A DNA stretch of 18,047 nucleotides from Oscillospiraceae bacterium (GTDB lineage: Bacteria; Bacillota; Clostridia; Oscillospirales; Acutalibacteraceae). Below, in pieces: positions 13,957 through 18,047 of this stretch. How positions within the stretch are numbered: the first letter of the stretch is position 1; each line of letters starts with the position of its first letter. The DNA is taken from NCBI GenBank assembly GCA_022508865.1, contig JAFLUK010000001.1, positions 1 through 18,047 on the forward strand. The letters run 5' to 3'. The notes under the pieces were generated by a model that was given only the letters and a program-made list of their open reading frames with translations, was not told where the DNA came from and did no database searches. The position numbers and the translations under genes are program-made.

Positions 13957-15273
13957 ATGGACTCCTTCAATGAAGCTTGGACAATAATATGCGATTACTG
14001 TAAAAATCAAATTACAGATGTTGCTTATAATACATGGATAAAAAGAATTGAACCTGTAAGTCTAAATTTTGACAAGAACGAAACTGTTCTTCTTGTTCCA
14101 AATGATTTCCACAGACAAACACTCTTAAGATGTTACATACCTTTACTCAATGATGCATTTGACACTGTTTTCGGCACACACTTTGACATTAATTTCAGAG
14201 TTCCCGAAGAGGTTAATAACATTCAGGAAAAAGAACAGAAGGATGTTGCAGAGACAGGATATGAATTCACATTTGAAACCTTTATTGTAGGCTCTTCAAA
14301 CAAATTTGCACATGCGGCGTCAATAGCTGTTGCGCAAAATCCTGCCGGCGCTTACAATCCACTTTTCCTTTATGGAAACAGCGGACTTGGAAAAACTCAT
14401 CTTCTTTACGCAATCAGTAATGAAATAAAGAAAAATCATCCTAGTAAAAATATTGTTTATGTTAAGGGTGACGACTTTACAAATGAGCTTATTGAAGCTA
14501 TCGGAAAGGTTACCACATCAGAATTCAGAAATAAATACAGAAATGCAGATGTTCTTTTGGTTGACGACGTTCAGTTTATTGGCGGTAAAGACAGAACACA
14601 GGAAGAATTTTTCCACACATTTAACACACTGTATGAAGCAAAAAAACAGATTGTACTTACTTCTGACCGACCGCCAAGAGAAATTAAAACTCTTGAAGAC
14701 AGACTTCGTTCCCGTTTTGAATCAGGACTTCTTGCTGATATTCAACCACCTGATTTAGAAACAAGAATTGCTATTATAAAGAGAAAATCAGAAATTCTCG
14801 GAATTAACCTTAGTGATGATGTTTGTGAATATATAGCAAAGAGCCTGAAAACAAATATCCGTCAGCTTGAAGGTGTTGTAAAGAAGCTAAAAGCAAAGGT
14901 GCTTCTTTCAGGAGAAGAACCATCTTTATCTGTGGTTAAAGAGGGTATAAGTGATATTCTCAACAATGATACTCCACCGGAAATGACAGTTGAAAAAATT
15001 GTTGAAGAGGTTGGCAGAAACTACGGATTCACCGCAGAAGAAATCAGAAATTCAAAAAACAGAAAAGCAGACATAAGTCAGGCCAGACATATTGCAATAT
15101 ATATTGTAAGAAATCTCACAAATCTTTCTATGGTGGATATAGGCAAGGAATTCGGAAATCGTCATTATACAACTATTGTATATACCATTCAGCAGGTTAC
15201 ACAACAAATGCAAACTAACAGCTATATAAAGGAAACTGTAGAGGATATTATAAAAAATATCAGAGACAGATAG
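13957..15273 (+). CDS. dnaA: Chromosomal replication initiator protein DnaA
   Basis: AAA+ protein that binds the origin, oligomerises with ATP and opens the duplex. The 438-aa product has domain I at about 1-80, a short linker, and the AAA+ domain with Walker A GNSGLGKT (140-147) and Walker B LLVDDVQFIGG (200-210). Sensor I (VLTSDRPP) and the box VII region DRLRSRFESGL with its arginine finger follow. Domain IV has the signature DIGKEFGNRHYTTIVY (394-409). Most bacterial DnaA proteins read GRDHTT there; here Asp and His, which contact box bases in E. coli, are His403 and Tyr404. The ribosome binding site is weak (AGAAAGAAGTG). No other gene follows closely, as a 331-bp gap separates dnaN. Confidence 0.98.
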   Translation: MDSFNEAWTIICDYCKNQITDVAYNTWIKRIEPVSLNFDKNETVLLVPNDFHRQTLLRCYIPLLNDAFDTVFGTHFDINFRVPEEVNNIQEKEQKDVAETGYEFTFETFIVGSSNKFAHAASIAVAQNPAGAYNPLFLYGNSGLGKTHLLYAISNEIKKNHPSKNIVYVKGDDFTNELIEAIGKVTTSEFRNKYRNADVLLVDDVQFIGGKDRTQEEFFHTFNTLYEAKKQIVLTSDRPPREIKTLEDRLRSRFESGLLADIQPPDLETRIAIIKRKSEILGINLSDDVCEYIAKSLKTNIRQLEGVVKKLKAKVLLSGEEPSLSVVKEGISDILNNDTPPEMTVEKIVEEVGRNYGFTAEEIRNSKNRKADISQARHIAIYIVRNLTNLSMVDIGKEFGNRHYTTIVYTIQQVTQQMQTNSYIKETVEDIIKNIRDR

Positions 15274-15604
15274 AAAAAACAGGAAAAATAAAGCAAAATA
15301 TATCTATTCGTTTTACAAAATTTTCATAGTTTTTCACACACATTAACATAACATATTTCCACATAATGTTAAAAATAATGTTTGTTTCTGTTTTTATTAA
15401 CATTTTTTATTTTTTTCAACATTTTATTGTCAGTAAATTTTCTTGATAAAATCTGTTCAAAGCATATTTTTTGTGGGTTTTCACATCCCCTATTATTACT
15501 ACTATAATAATTACATAACATATTCATTTGTAAAATGAAAATATATAATTTTTAAAATTTATATGAAACTGAAAATAAGAAGAGGTATCAGAAAGGAAAT
15601 TAAA
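15274..15604. other. dnaA-dnaN intergenic region (candidate oriC unwinding region)
   Basis: A 331-bp AT-rich gap with no gene. It contains TTTTTCACA (15330-15338), which fits the relaxed DnaA-box pattern TTWTNCACA, and two one-mismatch copies, ATTTCCACA (15355-15363) and GTTTTCACA (15477-15485). TTAACAT occurs at 15343-15349, 15397-15403 and inverted at 15366-15372. Long T runs (about 15391-15430) could ease unwinding, as the matching gap does in Bacillus subtilis. No convincing terminator for dnaA was seen. Confidence 0.55.
15480..15508 (+). promoter_or_regulatory. Promoter of dnaN-yaaA-recF
   Basis: TTCACA (15480-15485), a 17-nt spacer and TATAAT (15503-15508). The -35 overlaps the DnaA-box-like GTTTTCACA, so DnaA could compete with RNA polymerase here. 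Confidence 0.65.
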
Positions 15605-16702
15605 ATGAAATTTAGCTGTTTAAGAAGTGATTTGAGCACTGCCGTAAATAATGTTCAGAGGGCAGTAGCTGTAAAGGCATCTATACCTGCACTGGAAGGT
15701 ATTTTAATAAAAGCATATAACGGAAATCTTATACTTTCCGGTTACGATTTAGAAATCGGTATTACTACAGATATGGAAGCAACTGTTGATATTGAAGGTG
15801 AAATTGTTGTTTCAGCTAAACTGTTCGGCGATATTATAAGAAAGCTTCCACAGGAAATTGTAACTATAGAAACCGACGACAGAATGGTCACATACATAAC
15901 AAGCGGTAATGCTGCTTATCAGATTGTAGGTATATCTACTGCCGAATATCCAGATTTACCTAAATTTGAAGAAACAGACAAAATTATTATTAACGGAGGT
16001 ATCCTCAGGGATATGATTCGTCAAACAATTTATGCTGTTTCAGACAATACATCAAAACCTATTTATACAGGCTCTCTCTTTGAAATTAAAAATAAAATTC
16101 TTACAATTGTTTCAATTGATGGATATAGAATGGCTATAAGAAAAGAAAATATTGACAGTGACAGCAGTAATGAGTTTGTTATTCCGAAAAAAACACAGAG
16201 TGAAGTTTTGAAACTGATTGTTAATGAGGACGAGGATGTTGAAATTATTATAGGTCAGCGTCACACTATGTTTAAGGTTGGAAAATTTTATGTAATTTCC
16301 AGACTTATAGAGGGTACCTTTATTGATTATAATTCAACCATTCCAAAGGGAACAGATACAGAAGTTATAGTTAATACAAGAGAAATTACACAGGCTGTTG
16401 AAAGAATGGGACTTTTGGCAAGTGAAAAAATACCTTCACCTGTAAAGTGTACATTCAGCGGTGATGAAATTACTCTTACCTGTAAAACAACAATGGGTAA
16501 AGCTAATGATTCAATTAGTACCACAATTGCAGGAAAAGATGTTGAAATAGGCTTTAACAACAGATATTTTCTTGATGCACTTAAAAATTGTGAAACAGAT
16601 GAAATTAAATTAATTTTAAACGGCGGACTTTCTCCAATGATTGTTAAACCGGTAAAAAGTGATGATTTTCTTTATCTTGTTGTACCAATGAGAATTTCAT
16701 AA
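15605..16702 (+). CDS. dnaN: DNA polymerase III beta subunit (sliding clamp)
   Basis: Ring-shaped dimer that tethers DNA polymerase III and repair enzymes to DNA. The 365-aa product has the normal length for three repeated clamp folds. It begins MKFSCLRSDLSTAVNNVQRAV, has IDGYRMAIRKE in the middle domain, and ends with YLVVPMRIS, the conserved C-terminus that forms part of the partner-binding pocket. I chose the ATG at 15605, with AAAGGA upstream, over an earlier ATG at 15563 that would add a basic 14-residue extension not found in clamps. The next gene starts 39 nt downstream and no terminator intervenes, so dnaN, yaaA and recF form one operon. Confidence 0.98.
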   Translation: MKFSCLRSDLSTAVNNVQRAVAVKASIPALEGILIKAYNGNLILSGYDLEIGITTDMEATVDIEGEIVVSAKLFGDIIRKLPQEIVTIETDDRMVTYITSGNAAYQIVGISTAEYPDLPKFEETDKIIINGGILRDMIRQTIYAVSDNTSKPIYTGSLFEIKNKILTIVSIDGYRMAIRKENIDSDSSNEFVIPKKTQSEVLKLIVNEDEDVEIIIGQRHTMFKVGKFYVISRLIEGTFIDYNSTIPKGTDTEVIVNTREITQAVERMGLLASEKIPSPVKCTFSGDEITLTCKTTMGKANDSISTTIAGKDVEIGFNNRYFLDALKNCETDEIKLILNGGLSPMIVKPVKSDDFLYLVVPMRIS

Positions 16703-16741
16703 TAGAGAATATTATAAAGATATTATATTGAAGAAGTAATA

Positions 16742-16963
16742 ATGGAAAATAAAGAAATAATTTTTATAGAAACAGAATTTATAAGACTACAGGATTTACT
16801 GAAATTTTCAGGAATGACAGATACCGGAGGACAAGCAAAATATCTTATTCAGGATGGCTATGTGATGGTTAACGGAGAGGTTTGCACAATGAGGGGTAAA
16901 AAGTTGAGAAGCGGAGATAGTGTTACCCTTGATAATAAAACTTTAGAGGTAAGAAACTATTGA
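16742..16963 (+). CDS. yaaA: S4-domain RNA-binding protein YaaA (RlbA-like)
   Basis: A 73-aa protein consisting almost entirely of an S4-type RNA-binding fold: LQDLLKFSGMTDTGGQAKYLIQ followed by GYVMVNGEVCTMRGKKLRSGD. It is the small protein usually encoded between dnaN and recF in Bacillota; proposed roles involve ribosome assembly, but its exact role is not certain. Its ribosome binding site (GAAGAAG) is weak, and its TGA stop overlaps the TTG start of recF, implying coupled translation. Confidence 0.95.
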   Translation: MENKEIIFIETEFIRLQDLLKFSGMTDTGGQAKYLIQDGYVMVNGEVCTMRGKKLRSGDSVTLDNKTLEVRNY

Positions 16964-18047
16964 AAATAAATTCGTTGGAATTTGAAAATTTCAGAAATCT
17001 TGAAAAAAGCATAATTTTTCCTCATAATAAAACCAATGTGATTTTTGGGGAAAATGCCCAGGGAAAAACAAATCTTTTGGAATGTATCTGGCTTTTTTGC
17101 GGAGGTCACTCCTTTAGAGGAGCATCAGAAAAGGAAATTATTAATTTTGAAAAAGATTTTTCTAAAATTAAGTTAAATTTTTCGAGTCAGGAAAGAGAAC
17201 AAACTGCAGAAATAAGATATACCTCGGGGAAAAAAGAGGTTTTTATAAATGGAGTTAAGAAAAAAAGCGGTGCAGAGCTGATAGAAAAATTTTCCTGTGT
17301 GGTATTTTATCCTGAACATTTGTCACTTGTTAAGGCAGGCCCATCAATAAGAAGAAAATTTCTTGATGGCGCGCTTTGTCAGCAAAAACTGAAATATGCA
17401 ATGTTTTTTTCAAAATACAATCAGGTTCTCAGCCAGAGAAATGCTCTTTTGAAGGATATTAAAAGGCACAGTGAGCTTAAATCTACTCTTGAAATTTGGG
17501 ATGAGCACCTTACAATGCTTGGCTCGTTCCTTATTCAGCAAAGAATTAAGTACGCAGAAAAGCTGAAGGAAAGTGCAAAATACTTTCATAACGGTATTTC
17601 TGAAGGAAAAGAAAATTTAGATATTGAGTATGTTTCCACAGTGAATGAATTTGATGTGGAAAATTTATCAGATATACAGGAAAAATTCAGAAATGAGCTT
17701 AATAAAAAGCTAAATGATGACCTTTATTTTGGATATACAACAGTAGGTCCCCACAGAGATGATATTAATATTATTATAAATGGGATGAAAGCAAAAACCT
17801 TTGGAAGTCAGGGACAGCAGAGAAGTGCTGTTTTGTCACTGAAATTGTCTGAAGCAAAAATATTAAGCGAAATAAGAGAAGAAAATCCCGTGCTTCTATT
17901 TGATGATGTTCTTTCTGAATTGGATAGAAAAAGGCAGGATTATTTACTTAATAAAATAAAAGACTATCAGGTTTTTATTACATGCTGTGAGAAAGAAAAA
18001 GAACAACTTACAAACGGCAAGTTGTTTGTCGTAAATAAAGGAATTAT
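16960..18047 (+). CDS. recF: DNA replication and repair protein RecF (3' end beyond window)
   Basis: SMC-like ATPase that helps load RecA at gaps and stalled forks with RecO and RecR. The reading frame stays open from the TTG at 16960 to the window edge (362 codons), so only the last few residues are missing. Visible motifs are Walker A GENAQGKT (30-37), the TTVGPHRDD block (around 260-268), the ABC signature FGSQGQQRS (281-289), and Walker B LLFDDVLSELD (312-322). The N-terminus MKINSLEFENFRNL (first residue encoded by TTG) matches RecF. The TTG overlaps the yaaA stop as TTGA, and AGAGGT (16945-16950) is 9 nt upstream, which decides the start. Confidence 0.96.
   Translation, partial: MKINSLEFENFRNLEKSIIFPHNKTNVIFGENAQGKTNLLECIWLFCGGHSFRGASEKEIINFEKDFSKIKLNFSSQEREQTAEIRYTSGKKEVFINGVKKKSGAELIEKFSCVVFYPEHLSLVKAGPSIRRKFLDGALCQQKLKYAMFFSKYNQVLSQRNALLKDIKRHSELKSTLEIWDEHLTMLGSFLIQQRIKYAEKLKESAKYFHNGISEGKENLDIEYVSTVNEFDVENLSDIQEKFRNELNKKLNDDLYFGYTTVGPHRDDINIIINGMKAKTFGSQGQQRSAVLSLKLSEAKILSEIREENPVLLFDDVLSELDRKRQDYLLNKIKDYQVFITCCEKEKEQLTNGKLFVVNKGI

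Noticed and set aside
14609..14617. TTTTCCACA in dnaA (also at 4643-4651 in parB), fitting relaxed TTWTNCACA
   Set aside because: Lies in conserved coding sequence; the relaxed pattern is frequent in AT-rich DNA, so isolated copies are not evidence of an origin element.

Overview
The window is a chromosomal replication-origin region of an AT-rich Gram-positive bacterium. The gene order (rpmH, rnpA, yidD, yidC, jag/khpB, mnmE, mnmG, rsmG, noc, parA, parB on one side; dnaA, dnaN, yaaA, recF on the other) is the classic Bacillota order. A YidC without a lipoprotein signal, the low GC content and the sequence styles suggest a member of the Clostridia, possibly of the Oscillospirales/Ruminococcaceae type. 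That lineage call is inference. No plasmid, phage, IS or CRISPR sequence is visible.

Layout. 1-54: 5' part of an elongator tRNA-Met, leftward, with a near-consensus promoter. 216-1721: guaB, leftward, with its own promoter and terminator. 1973-2467: an unrecognised basic 164-aa protein, rightward, divergent from guaB and the only gene pointing toward the origin. 2511-2535: a terminator hairpin shared by that gene and serS. 2548-5462: a leftward parA-parB-serS operon with its own promoter. 5463-5728: an intergenic region with a perfect parS site and a GC-richer island of hairpins. 5729-6562: noc, a second ParB-family gene set apart by terminators, with a second parS upstream. 6763-10946: mnmE-mnmG-small ORF-rsmG, leftward, with a third parS inside mnmG. 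11013-13540: rpmH-rnpA-yidD-yidC-khpB, leftward. 13541-13956: AT-rich rpmH/dnaA intergenic region with divergent promoters. 13957-18047: dnaA, a 331-bp AT-rich gap, dnaN, yaaA and recF, rightward; recF is cut by the right edge.

Functionally the window joins replication initiation (DnaA), the sliding clamp (DnaN), repair at stalled forks (RecF), origin segregation (ParA, ParB, parS), nucleoid occlusion (Noc), membrane insertion (YidC, YidD, KhpB), RNA processing and modification (RnpA, MnmE/MnmG, RsmG), translation (SerRS, L34, tRNA-Met) and GTP synthesis (GuaB). Except for the 1973-2467 gene, every gene is co-directional with forks leaving an origin near dnaA.

Most unusual points: the DnaA DNA-recognition motif reads R-H-Y-T-T instead of R-D-H-T-T, and no canonical TTATCCACA DnaA box was found by eye around dnaA; the serine-tRNA ligase has archaeal/eukaryote-like catalytic motifs; and a hairpin-rich island beside parS has no assigned role. 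I did not find a clearly new multi-gene system. Several starts were moved to internal codons with better ribosome binding sites (guaB, the 1973 gene, noc, mnmE, khpB, rnpA, dnaN).
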